A stretch of DNA of 64,000 bases from Turbatrix aceti (Eukaryota; Nematoda; Chromadorea; Rhabditida; Panagrolaimidae): positions 2,303,246-2,367,245 of the forward strand of contig OZ017770.1 in NCBI GenBank assembly GCA_963969345.1, written 5' to 3'. The position numbers and the translations under genes are program-made. A model generated the notes under the pieces. It was not told where the DNA came from, did no database searches, and saw only the letters and a list, made by a program, of their open reading frames with translations. Shown here one piece after another: positions 47,801 through 59,466 of the stretch; positions within the stretch are counted from its first letter, which is position 1, and each line of letters begins with the position of its first letter.

Positions 47801-49756
47801 CCTGTTCCAAAGCCAATAAATCCCAAGACCTGTCTATTGTAAATGGCAAGGTTCTTTATCTCTGCGCTCATTGCCATAGTAACACATTCGGTGTTTATGT
47901 TTCATGCTCATTTTTGGTATGCAGAAGGTTAGGCAACGGGCTTACCGGCCTTATTCAAGAGCAACAAAAAACACAAGCTATTTATAAGCAATGTTAACAG
48001 TTAAAACAACGCATTCCAGGTGTAAGCAAACACAAAGAAACAAGCCTGCACGTGTTGCTTCTTATTTTTATTTATTTATTTTTTGTAATAAGCACATTGC
48101 AAAAAAGTCAACAAATGAATGCTTTTTTTGCGCACCTGGTGGAATGCAGAGACGACATCTGCACGCCCTCAGTCAAGGAGCGTCTTTTTGTTATAAATAA
48201 AGACCGTTTTCTAGAACAATCGATTGATTGACAGATGATCTGTTGATTTAATTATTTTCTGCTGAACAAACAAACAACTCTCATTATTTCTTTTTTTTAC
48301 ATAAAAAATGGCATGTAAAGTCAAATTTCGCGATCAATTTGCACGTACAAATTGTTCATTTACTCAGCTGGCAGCAATGCGCATCTATTCAATTTTTTTT
48401 CCATGTCGCAATGCAAAAAATGAAAAAAGTTTTGTGGCGGTTTCAACAACTAAGAGAGCCACACACTTTGAATCACCTACGCGCTTGAAAATTCTTTCAG
48501 GCTGTCACAAGGACGCACTCCAGGTGTCTTCCAAGCGCCAGGCTCTTTGTTGTCGATTATATAGTTTGTCCGATCCTTGTTGTCCTGAGCTGCAATCGAT
48601 GGCGGGTACATTGTAATACATTCTTTTTTTAATTTGATCCAGAAGACAGGCACCATTTGCTCCCTTCGGGATGGTTTTGGTTTGTCTAATTTTTTTATTT
48701 ACCTACTATCAAAGATGTCGTCTGACTGAAATAAAAGACAACATCTTTTAAAACAAAATCTTCTCATGTTGCTTTTGCTTTTGGTTGTTGATTTTATGCT
48801 GGTCCGTAAAATAGCCTGTAGCAATAACGCGCTCAGTCGTTCAGTCTGCCCGCGAGGTGATGATACATGAATTTCTTTCTCGAAAAATCTGTTTTGTTGG
48901 CTGACAATAATTTCGACAGTAGTAACTGTGCTACAGGGACTATTATATGGCTGTGCATAAAAAAGTCCCCTTGCAAATAATTTTTTTCACACTATGTGAT
49001 ATGTGTTGTTTACCTATTTATTATCTTTTCTTTCTACTCCCCTTCAACCCCGCCACTACCCGCTTTGCTCATTCCAAGATAAAACAAGTCAACGTAGTTT
49101 TGCCTGATGCTGTTTTTTCACGCTAATGCTTCGGAATCATTTGCTGTGCTTGTTGTGTGCCGGCGGCTAGATGCAAGATCGTTAAACCGGGAGAACACGT
49201 CCGTGCTGAATCACTTAAATTTCTTCCGGCATGCATTTATTGTAGCGTTTGTTGCGGGAATAGCAAGACCACTCTTGCTCTTTTAAGGACGTTTTGTATG
49301 ATTTGGGCTTTTTTCCCATGGTCTAATTTTAGGTGGTATACAATGAGGGACGTATTGTAAAAAAATTCTCCAGACAGATGTATAGCGTGCGAAATCAGAC
49401 TCTCGAGAATGCTGTTAGGCCCCACGCATACCGTTCCGTGTTACAAGGATAACCCATCAACAAACCCGGTGCACTCAATCACGGGTAAACGCGTGAAATT
49501 GTTGTTGAGTTTGCGCAAGACTGATGGATTAATGATTTGTTTTCACAACACACGCGTGTATACCTTATCCTGTCGAAGTCAGAAATTGTCCTGATTCCCC
49601 CACCCGAGTGTGTTGTCCTCCTCCGCGCATATCATTTTGTGACAGGATTTTTCGCGGTTTTTTCCTTTACCTATATACAACGAAATGCCCCTTATCGCCC
49701 CCTCCTAAAGTCTGCCCTTACATTAGACACGATGGGATTTTGTAGAGAGGAGGATC
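47801..49756. other. Intergenic, no confident gene
   Basis: This is the divergent region between BBS4 (-) and the small heat-shock gene (+). A 102-codon frame at 48308-48616 has no recognisable features. A TATATAC at about 49671-49677 may be the heat-shock gene's TATA element. No clear array of heat-shock elements was found by eye. Confidence 0.45.
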
Positions 49757-50855
49757 ATGAGCGGAGAGCGAAGAATCGACGTTGCGCGTAGCAATTATTC
49801 CGTCATTGACAACGAATTCGACAGCATGCGTGAACGCTTTGAGAGCGAGATGCGCCGTGTCGAAGACGAAATGCAGCGTCTTCGCCGCGAGTTTGAAGGT
49901 TTGCAAGTTTATAACTTTGCTGCACAAAGTTTTCTTTTTTTTAAATGCTAGCCAAATAATTTTTTTCCAGGCTATCGTCCGGCAAACAATGGAAGCGGCG
50001 CAGGCAGTGTGAGCCGTCCTTTCCATTCTTCGGGATTGCAGAGCTACAATCCCGACCGTTATTATGGTGAGTAAAAAACACAAACCGCTGATTACCGCTT
50101 TTTTACCCCCGAAAGCCTTCTAATAATGTTACCGAACAAAAAAAACTCACGGCAAAAAGGATAAGCTTTTTCCACTTGTATGCACAAAAATTTTCCATAT
50201 GTTGCTTCAAAATTTGCTTTTAACAGCGCCTTAGCCGGCAAAAGCAGCTGATGTGCCGCTTTATGCTGGTTTAAAGATGTCATGAAAGACAACAGCTTAA
50301 AACCAAGACAGACCATCAATGCGCGTATTGATGTCGGTCGGCATTGCTTATTTTAATCACTATTGTATTTCAGCGCAAAACGGTGGAGATCTTATGTCCG
50401 TGAGACCCAGTTACGATCCGTACCTCGACAACCTGAAGAGTCCCTTGATTAAGGATGAAAGCGACGGCAAGACTCTGCGATTGCGGTGAGTTTCAAAAAA
50501 AAAATACACTTGACACATTTTGGGTCAATGTCAAATATGTATGTCGAGTGCCGTTTTAGATTTGACGTCGCCCAATACAAGCCGGAGGAAGTCACCGTTA
50601 AGACCGTTGACAACCGTTTGCTCGTTCACGCAAAGCATGAAGAAAAGACGCCCTCGCGTACCGTCTACCGGGAGTACAACCAAGTGAGTTTGCTTATTTT
50701 GTGCTCGCAAAGAAAAAAACAAGCAAGCCTTGCATTTTTTTCAGGAATTCATGCTTCCTCGCGGAACGAACCCGGAACTGATCAGCTCAACGCTGTCAAC
50801 CGACGGCGTCCTCACCGTCGAAGCACCGCTTCCGCAGCTCGCTATTCAGCAGTAA
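49757..50855 (+). CDS. Small heat-shock protein (alpha-crystallin family)
   Basis: Exons 49757-49898, 49971-50066, 50374-50485, 50560-50683 and 50745-50855 give 194 residues. The N-terminal third is a charged coiled coil (Arg/Glu-rich), then a Gly/Ser/Tyr linker. The alpha-crystallin domain has Leu-Arg-Leu-Arg-Phe-Asp-Val-Ala-Gln-Tyr-Lys-Pro-Glu-Glu-Val, Leu-Leu-Val-His-Ala-Lys-His-Glu-Glu, Phe-Met-Leu-Pro-Arg-Gly, and Leu-Ser-Thr-Asp-Gly-Val-Leu-Thr-Val-Glu-Ala-Pro. It ends with Leu-Ala-Ile, a probable I-x-I-type oligomerisation tail. It acts as an ATP-independent chaperone in the cytosol. The ATG follows a TTTTGTAG acceptor by 11 bases. The 307 bp second intron is unusually long locally. 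Confidence 0.88.
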
Positions 50856-51413
50856 GCTAATTAATGAAACAAAACCAAAAAAAACACTTACCCGCTGACT
50901 TTTGCTGTTTAAACAAAAAACAAACCACGTTCAACAAAAATCTTGCAACATCTTGGATTCATTTTGCCTGTTTGTTAATCCCTATGTGCCAACCGGGAAG
51001 TTGTTTTTCTCTTGTTTTCCCGTCTGTGGCTTAAAAAAAACTGTAACGCAGGTTTTGAATAATAATTTTGTCATGAGAACCCAACCGCAATGAATCCGAC
51101 TTCAGCCGTTAATAAGAATGACCTTTTATCAAGATATAATTTTTGTCGTCACATGAATTCTCATACCAAGGCACACAAAAAAAACATGAACCAGAAATTG
51201 AACCAGACAAAAGTAGCCAGAAGTGTGCGCGAATTCAACAACCCAGCCAAAGCACCCGCTCTGGGTTAGTTATAAAAATAGAAGATAAGAAAGTAAATGG
51301 AAATTTCCTTGATAATGTGATTGGTATATGGATATACAAACAGCCATAAGTGATTTACAAATTGCCAAAATTTAGGAAGAAAGAAAAAGGGAACAAAGCA
51401 TGACCATATTTCC
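50856..51413. other. Intergenic between convergent genes
   Basis: This is the 3' flanks of the small heat-shock gene (+) and the CLINT1-like gene (-). It is A-rich, and nothing was recognised. Confidence 0.45.
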
Positions 51414-53192
51414 TCATTTCAGCGGCTTGTCCTGACGATTTTTAAGTTCGTTCATGGACATCTGTTGTTTGGGTTTGGTAGAAAGGAGGTTGTCCAGGTC
51501 GATGCTGCCAGAAAGGTCATTCCAAAGGGCCGACTTGTTTGCGAAGTCCTGGATGGGGCTAGCGACCGGTTTGGGGGCAGGCTTGGTGGAAGCAGATGCC
51601 TGCGCAAGCGTGGGAACGGTCGGCGAAAGGGGAGTTGTGGGAATGCTGGGCGACGATGTAAAGCCAGCGAGGAGGTCATCGTGCTGACTCGTAGACTTGG
51701 TAAGCAAGTCTAAAGGCTGGGGGGCGAGAGGTTGAGCCGGCAGCGGATGCGTTGTGGCGGTGGGAAAGGCGAAGTCAGCAAGAAGGTTATCATTATTGGC
51801 AGGTTGAGCCGGGGCCTGAAATTTTTGTTCTTAACAATCATCCTTGTCTCAAAAAAATTGTGTTTACCTTGGGCAACGTCGTCGGTTGGGGGACCGTTGT
51901 AATGACAGACGGCGGCTGGCTAATACCAAACAAGTCGAAATCCCCAGCGAGATTAGGCGCAGCAGCGGCCGGCTTGGTGACAGCAGACAGATCGAGGCCA
52001 AGCAAGTCGACTTCAGCCTTGGCCGGCAGCGGGGGCGTCAAAGATGCCGCCGACGGAGGCGTCGTAACGATACGATCGTTTTTAAGGGTCAAAGCAGTCT
52101 TGAGCGGGCCAAAATCGTCGAATGCATCATTGGATATCGGGACACGGCCTCCCGCCCCACTAGAAGCAATGCTAGTGGCGGACTTTGAGCCGCGAGCAGC
52201 GGCAAAGTCTCCAAAGTCGTCTTCGTCGCCAAAGCCGGCGCGAGTAGGGGTCTCCATACGGATACCGAGCTCGGGAGATCCTTCGCGACGTCCGTCTTCG
52301 AAGTCAAAGGCGTTCACCTCACGGTTTTTGTCAAAACTAAAAAAAGTGTAAAAAACCTGAATAAATAAGGTATGAAACCAACTCGTCGTCAAAATCTCTG
52401 TACTCCCCCCTGTCGCTACGATCGATATTGCTCGAGAAAGAACGGCTACTCGATCCGGCGCCTTGCATGATCATCTCGTCACGCGAGTACCCTTTGTACT
52501 TGTCATTCTTGCCGGCAACCTTTGCTTTGCGACGTTCCGTGCGCAGCTTCTCATCGTCGTCCATGAGTTCAAGGATTTGCTTGACCCGAGCTCGAACTGC
52601 AAATTGTTTATATAAAAACTACAACAGGCGCTGGTAAAAAAAAACTAACCGTTGATTCCATCGTCACGTCCACGCTCGTTGACACTCTTGAAGTGCTCCA
52701 GGCTTTTCATATCAAAGATGTGGTCGCGAGCATTGCTAATGACCCGTTCGCAGCCGTTTTTGAGTAAATGTTCAAGCAGGAGAAGGGACTAAACCAATGC
52801 ATTGTTAAACAGAAATGCAAAAAAAAGTCAAATTCGAACCTTATAAGTTCGGCGCCACGTCTGCGGAGAAGCTGGAAGCATGCGTTTCCACAACATGGTC
52901 ATGACTTCAGGAAAAGCGTCGTACTGAAATGTAAGGCCAGATATTTCGCGCAAGATGTCGGGTGTCGGACCCCACGGTTCTTCTGTCGTCGCTTCCCTGA
53001 CCTTCATCTCTGGCTCGGTAAAGTTCATTACATAGCCCTGTCTGAAAAACAACAACTCATCGGCTGTCATTAACATTTTTGATGTTCAAAATCAACTCAC
53101 ACTTTGTCACTGATTTTTCTGACTTCGTACGAGTTGAGAGTGTCTGTGACACTCTTGGTCAAGTTCGCAATCCCGTTAAAAAGGTCCGACAT
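51414..53192 (-). CDS. Clathrin interactor 1 / epsinR (C. elegans RSD-3-like)
   Basis: Exons on the minus strand: 53101-53192, 52840-53041, 52650-52788, 52383-52596, 51868-52336, 51414-51815; 505 residues. Residues 1-150 are an ENTH domain (Glu-x-Lys-Val-Arg-Glu-Ala-Thr ... Glu-Pro-Trp-Gly-Pro, Met-Leu-Trp-Lys-Arg-Met-Leu, Gly-Cys-Glu-Arg-Val). A charged linker and a disordered Pro/Ala/Ser tail follow, with Asp-Phe-Gly-Asp-Phe, Asp-Leu-Phe-Gly and Leu-Trp-Asn-Asp-Leu-type clathrin/adaptor motifs, and a C-terminal Ile-Asp-Leu-Asp-Asn-Leu-Leu block as in CLINT1. EpsinR works with AP-1 in trans-Golgi and endosome vesicles. The C. elegans counterpart RSD-3 is needed for import of silencing RNA. 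A TTTCAG acceptor lies 2 bases before the ATG. Confidence 0.88.
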
Positions 53193-53788
53193 GCCTGAAA
53201 GATATCAAAATTGTTTCACAATTATTTGGATCAATCGATTCATATATCGAGAGGAAAACATTTTGAACAGCGCAACGAGTACACCAACGAATTATGCGAG
53301 AAACAATCGATCGGTACAGCAGCTCTGCGTATGCCCTTGAATAGGCCAGCCACGTACAAACTTGTCATCGCACGCGCACGTTGAAATAGGCGGTCGCTGA
53401 AAATGGGACAACGACACCACGACTTTGTGTATCCCTCTCTCTGCTGCATCGTTCATCGATACATAACCAGCGGGCGTAATAAACAAAAACAACTATCTCA
53501 ATATAGTTTCAGTGCTTGAAAGTCACATCGTTTCAATTGGGATTATCTTACGGGAGAGACACGCAATTGAGGACGTGGCAACGCTGCGTCGTCAATGTCT
53601 TCAATCCCTTCGCCTCAGTTGTGAAAAAGCGCGTCGAGACAAGTTATCAGCGCGTCGCCCGAGGACATACAAAAAGAAAAGAGAACAGACCATGCAGTCT
53701 TAGTTTTATGCATATATTTCTACTTTAGCACGAACAAACCTAGAAAAAAACAACAACAACAAATATACTCTAACCTTGACATAATAAT
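53193..53788. other. Intergenic
   Basis: This is the upstream region of the CLINT1-like gene and the 3' flank of GUF1, both on the minus strand. Short plus-strand frames at 53512-53728 have no splice context or recognised domain. Confidence 0.45.
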
Positions 53789-56371
53789 TTACTGCCGCAA
53801 TACGTTCAAAAACGCTTCCTTGGGAATCTGTATCTGCCCAATCGTCTTGAGGCGTTCTTTTCCCTTCTTTTGATGGCTTAGCTTTTTGCTGAGTCGTTCC
53901 ATGCCGCCGCCGCCAAAGTTTCCCTTGAGTAATTGCGAAAAGTCTTTCTTGTAAGCCTTGATATTGCCCTGAACAATGGCTTTCGTCGAATTTCCGGTGG
54001 TAGCTCGTATATTAACATCATATTGCTGGCGGGGAATTTCCTAAAGAAAAAAACTTGCCGTAGGACATGAAAGTTTTAAAAAATGCAAGAAAACAAAGCC
54101 CCTAGACATGTTATAAATTCTTTTTACGACAGTAAAAAAAGTGGCGCAGCACATTCATTATTTTCTCTCCCCTGTGGACAGGCATGACAACCGGTCTGGC
54201 AAATAAATATGTAACACCTACCTGCTTGAGCTTTGCCACAAGCATCTTAGCACGCTGAATGACTTGGGAGGTAGTAGTTATGGTGGAAAACTCGTCGATG
54301 GTCTTGCCGTTGATAGAGATGCACAGTTTCACCAGACCGGCTGGTTGGTGGCCGTCAGGTTCGTAGTCAAAGGACGCATATCCACTGAAAAGGAAAAAAA
54401 TGACTGTAAAATAAAGGGCGAGGCTGGCGCAAACACACCTTGTAGCACGCTTTAGCCTTTCGAAAAAGTCGATAGCAACCTCGGCCAAGGGAATACGAGA
54501 TTTGATGAGCACCCTGTCGTTATCAATCATAGAGATGTCACCGCGTTCTCCGCGACACTCAGCGCACAAGGAGCTAACCGTGTTCATGTACTCAACGGGC
54601 ACGACAATCGTCACCTGAACTACGGGTTCCAAAAATTGCTCGACATCCGACACGTCAGGAAATTTGCTGGGATCCGAGAAACGAATTTCGCCCTGACCGT
54701 TGTAGCTGAAATAAAATTCATTTAAAAAATTGTTTGTAAAGACAGATGAATCATACCGCTTCTTGCGAATTGTATCATTGTCTTTGATGACCGCAATAAA
54801 TTCAACATTCGGAGCAGTGAGAATAACGCTTGCTCCGTATTCCTGGTCAAGCCGTTGAGAAAAGACTTCCATGTGAAGGACGCCGAGAAATCCTATTTTC
54901 CATCCCATGCCAAGAGCAGGACTGAGATCGGGTGTCACAGTGACGGATGAATCATTGAGGCATAGTCTTTCGAGTGCTTGTTTTAAGTCATCGTAGGAAG
55001 ATGTTTCGACGGGAAATAAGCCTGCGTAGACCGTGGGTTTGACCTGTTTGAAGCCTTTGAACGGTTTGACGGTATCCAGAATAGTAGAATCAAAAATAGT
55101 ATCACCGACACAGGCTTCCTTGACGGTTTTCATGTTGCAGATAACATAGCCTATTTGGCCAGCCGAAAGGCGCTGAAAACAACACAAATGACTAACTAAA
55201 TGTCAGTAAAAATAAGGCGTAAAACATGGTGTGGCTTGAGGCTGACAAATGTTTTTTTTCTAATGACACTCCTTTAGTCAGGCATGATTTTACACATGCC
55301 AATTAAAATAGCGAGCCAAGGGAACGGACAACACGCGATGCAAAAAAAGAACACTTTCACCTAGGTAACAAACCAACCGTCGTCGGACACAAGTTTGGAT
55401 ACATAATTCCAACTTCTGAGACTTCATATTCCTTCTGAGAACTGTAGGTCATGAGTTTCTGCCCCTTGGAAATTGTGCCGTCTTTGACAGCTATCATGGC
55501 GATGGCGCCTCGGAAGTGCTCGTACCAAGAGTCAAATATCAAGGCTCGAAACGGGGCTTCCAGCTTTGCTTTTGGAGGGTGAGTCCTATAACCTTCACGA
55601 TTAAAAAAATCAATACCTTACAAAATTACTTTTCAACAATGGCATCCAGAACATTGATGACATTCAACCCGCTTTTTGCCGAGATTTGTATGATCTCATC
55701 TTTTTGAAAGTCAAAAAGAGAATGCAGCTGCTGCTCAACTTTCTCCACCTTTGCTTCTTTCAGGTCAATTTTGTTTATGACCGGAATCATGGCAATTTCC
55801 ATGTCAAAAGCAAGCCAGAAGTTGGCAATTGTCTGGGCTTGGACGCCTTGGTTTGCGGCAACGAGGAGCACAATTGCATCGCATGCCGCCAAAGATCTCG
55901 CAACCTCAAAGCTAAAGTCCGCATGTCCGGGCGTGTCAATGAGGTTTAGCAGGTGGGACTTAAAAACTATTGTCATTCACAATCTTCCACTCCGTATAAA
56001 ACTTACTTTGTAAACCATGGAGCAGGTCTGAGCCTTAACGGTGATGCCTCGTTCCTGCTCAACTTGAAGTTTGTCCAAAAACTGCTGCCGCTCAGTTGAA
56101 CTGATGACATTTGTCATTTGGAGAATTTTATCGGCAAGAGAACTCTTTCCATGGTCAACGTGAGCAACAATGCCAAAATTCCGGATCTTGTCTGAAAGAA
56201 AAAAAATTACAATTTTTTTAAACTTTTTATATAAAAACAAGTTTTGAACGAACCCGGAGTAAAAGCCTCAATGTCGCATAGTTTATCCGGACCAATTGGC
56301 TTAATTATCTTCAACGTTGCCAACGATCGTCGAGACCCGACTACAAGGGAGGATATGGATTTTACCAGCAT
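53789..56371 (-). CDS. GUF1: Mitochondrial translation GTPase GUF1 (LepA/EF4)
   Basis: Exons on the minus strand: 56254-56371, 56007-56191, 55630-55958, 55378-55585, 54757-55172, 54439-54705, 54222-54384, 53789-54040; 645 residues, normal for GUF1. A basic, Ser-rich N-terminus fits a mitochondrial presequence. The GTPase domain has Ala-His-Val-Asp-His-Gly-Lys-Ser-Ser (G1), Asp-Thr-Pro-Gly-His-Ala-Asp-Phe (G3) and Asn-Lys-Ile-Asp (G4). Domains II-V and the LepA-specific C-terminal domain follow, including [10 protein letters not shown] and the terminal Gly-Gly-Gly ... Lys-Lys-Gly-Lys-Glu-Arg region. It promotes fidelity of mitochondrial protein synthesis by back-translocating ribosomes. The acceptor at the third exon is the AG at 55959-55960, the only one that keeps phase. 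Confidence 0.9.
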
Positions 56372-56560
56372 TCATGAAAACCGGTCCGGTCATTCATTCG
56401 CGAACATATAACTCTGCCCCGAACGGAGTCCAGTGTTTGCTATTTTTGTGCACTCTTAAAGCGAAAAATTTTCATCATGTGGACACTTGTCAACAACTCG
56501 TGTTTTTCTCTTTAACATATTTTTGATGTAATTTATACTTTTCCAGAAGTCATTTAAGTC
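56372..56560. promoter_or_regulatory. Shared divergent promoter of GUF1 and the adiponectin receptor
   Basis: Only 189 bp separate the start codons, so both promoters lie here. A TTTTCCAG acceptor ends at 56546, 14 bases before the adiponectin receptor ATG. Confidence 0.5.
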
Positions 56561-58540
56561 ATGGACAGTTCGACGGATCAGTCTACGCTGGAATGCACGA
56601 TTAACGCTTCCGCGGTAGACGACGTCGAGGTCGGCGAAGAACGGTGAATTTGAATTTTTTATACGCGTGTGAATATTGAGTGGACTTTGATGTTTTCAGA
56701 AATCTAACAAATCCACTTGCAATAGTCGCCGACCAAATCAATGCCATTGTCAGTAATCTGGATGACGAAAATGACTGTGAAACTATATCTGAAGTCAATT
56801 ACAACCTCGCGAAGCAAGGGTTCAAAGTGAAGGAAACTTCCGATTTTGGTGGTGACGTCGAGATTGTGCAGTCGGATGCCCAACCGTCTGCTAGCTGTGC
56901 CCCAAGCAGCGGCTCGAAGTTCCGCAAGGGACATCGTCGTGCCTGGTCGATGCCGAATGCCAATCGGGACAAGAATATCCTCATTGTTACCGATGACAAA
57001 GTTAATGTCAGTTTATTTTTTTTTGAATATATAAATAGAAATGGTTTTCGGAGTTATAGGATGATGGCAACCAGCGCCACCACATCATTCGCTACCGCCT
57101 CTGCCCCTACGACGCGAACGATACGCGCACTAACGACGCCATCAATGAGTTTATCCAGGGCTCGAACTTTGACATGGAGATTCCCTTCGACGATACCCTT
57201 CCCATCGATGGCGACCAGTACTGCTTCCCTGGCATCTTAGGTATTGGACAGGCTACCGATCGAACACGTGCCGCGATGCGTCGGATCTGGGAAGCTACCT
57301 GGAAAGCTCAGCATTTTGATCTTCTTCCACCATGGTTGCAGGACAACGAGTACCTTCATCGAGGGCATCGCCCACCTATACCATCGTTCACTTCTTGCTT
57401 TCAATCAATTTTCAAACTTCACACCGAAACCGGAAATATATGGACCCATCTTTACGGATGCCTGGCATTTGTAGCCGTTGCTATGTATTTTTGTCTACGT
57501 CCTTCTTGGCAGGTTACCTGGACTGACAAAATAATCTTTTCATTCTTCTTCTTTGGTGCCATCTGCTGTCTCGGCTTGTCGTGCTCTTTCCACACGGTGC
57601 AGTGCCATTCTATAGGGGTTGGAAAACTCTTCAGCAAGTGAGTTTTTTTTGTTTTTCCTGGATGTCCTGTAACCAAAAAATCTCCTGCAGACTCGACTAC
57701 TCCGGGATCACCATGCTCATCATAGGCTCGTTCATTCCCTGGATTTACTACGGATTTTACTGTCGAATGCTTCCTATGATTGTCTACATGAGCATGATCA
57801 CGTTTCTGGGCATAGCAGCGCTCATTGTCTCGCTGTTCGATCGCTTCGGTTCTCCGGCGTATCGTCCGGTTCGAGCTGGAGTCTTCGTCGCCATGGGGCT
57901 GAGCAGCTTGTTTCCCGCGGCTCATATGCTGGTGATCGACGGTCTCCAGTTCATGTTTGACAAGGCTTTCCTGCATTGGTTGCTCTTGATGGGTGCTTTC
58001 TACCTGATCGGAGCGGCTGTATATGCTTTTCGATTCCCCGAACGTCTCTTTCCCGGGAAATGCGATTACTTTGTAAGTTTAGAATTTTTTATATAATAGA
58101 AACGTGTTTTAATCATTTTCCAAAATTGATGATCCCTGTTTTGTTCACAAAAACAGCCCGAAAATTATTCTTTGTTTTTTAAATGATAATGATCAGTAGC
58201 AAGTCATTAGCGTTAATTACCGCTCTTTTTGCGTACTTATGTCGCAAACGTTCACGGAAACGATTAATTGCACTTTTTATGCCCAATGCATAATTTTGGT
58301 AGCGAAAGAATGAAAAATGGTTTTTGTTCTTTTTCTGTAGAAAAAATACAAAGTTGGATTTAGTGTCAATCGCATCAGCTGTTCCACATCTTCGTCGTTT
58401 TCGCTGCTTTGATTCACTTCCACGGCATGTGTCAGATGGCAATGACTCGCCTCGAGGAAGGATCATGCCAGGAGCAAATGATCGCGCGCTTTGGCGTCGA
58501 TACACCGAATATCGTCGACGATTACCTTCGACCGTACTAA
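56561..58540 (+). CDS. Adiponectin receptor-like protein (PAQR family)
   Basis: Exons 56561-56643, 56700-57006, 57060-57637, 57691-58072 and 58364-58540 give 508 residues. A long, acidic, disordered cytosolic N-terminus of about 240 residues precedes the PAQR core: Phe-Lys-Leu-His-Thr-Glu-Thr-Gly-Asn-Ile-Trp-Thr-His, Ser-Cys-Ser-Phe-His-Thr, Leu-Asp-Tyr-Ser-Gly-Ile, Phe-Pro-Glu-Arg-Leu-Phe-Pro-Gly-Lys, and the final Ser-His-Gln-Leu-Phe-His. The three His of the zinc site are present. Adiponectin receptors act as membrane ceramidases or fluidity sensors; C. elegans PAQR-1/2 maintain membrane fluidity. The last exon starts at the second AG (58362-58363); the earlier AG would shift the frame. 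The last intron is 291 bp. Confidence 0.9.
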
Positions 58541-59466
58541 TCGATCCTACCGATTTAACCGACTGGCACCGATACGATCCATCGCCACTGTTCCACGAGT
58601 TACTATGATTTATATTTTCTGGTCCTTTTTGTAGTTCTTTTCTGGGTTTTTTTGTAGTTATTTTCTGTTTTTTTTTGAAGTTATTTTCTGATAACATGTA
58701 CGGCAACAATCGATACCCCACTTTCATTTTTGGGCAAAATTTGATTCCCTACACTTTTGGTTTATTTTAGATTATTTTTTCGGGTAGTATGCGATTCACG
58801 TAGGCGTTAGACTTACAAATGCCATAAAAAATTTGCGAATCATATTTTGGAGTTTGATTGTACAAAAAGGTGTTACAAAGGTTATTGATGACTGAAAGCT
58901 CGATTCGACGGCGACAAAAGAAACGAGAACCGCCCTGACGTATGATTTAATCACTAATTTTTTTTTTGTAAAATACTCGAGGTGACATCTACACATCAGA
59001 CGGAATTCCCCCATATGATGCAACAGTGCTGGTCACATGTCTAACATGACAGCTCCAAGGGTAAATTGCGAACTTTGGTGACGAACAAGGGACGCAAAGA
59101 TCAAATCTGTTGGGTGTTGTTTGTGCGCTTCGCAAGGAGAGGGAATCCTTTTCTGGCAAACTGTAGATTTTCTTATCGCTTTTCAAATTTTTTTTCCTTC
59201 ATGTCAATCATAAAGTGCGAACACTGAAAACTGGCCAAGGTTGTCTAGTTTTGTTTTTGGAGCATTGTTCACTCAAATTTAATTCGCAATCATTTGTCAA
59301 TTGAGGGTTCTTTTTTTTTAACTTCCCCTCCCCTTTGCACAAAATAAAAAAAACGAGATTTATTGTTCTTGATCGACAAAATGATTTTCAAGCCGAAAAA
59401 AAGATGGAGTCTTAACAAATTCAAAAGTGAGTCAGCGGGGTTGTTTGTCGGCGCATTCAGCTTGTT
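58541..59466. other. Intergenic between convergent genes
   Basis: This is the 3' flanks of the adiponectin receptor (+) and glutamine synthetase (-). TTTATT at 59359-59364 is AATAAA on the minus strand, about 105 bp past the glutamine synthetase stop, a likely polyadenylation signal. Nothing else was recognised. Confidence 0.5.

Noticed and set aside
48308..48616. 102-codon plus-strand frame
   Set aside because: No domain, signal peptide or splice context; it is probably chance in intergenic DNA.
56680..57240. 186-codon plus-strand frame reading through an intron of the adiponectin receptor
   Set aside because: After base 57006 it runs through an intron into the wrong frame; splicing to 57060 restores the conserved PAQR sequence.
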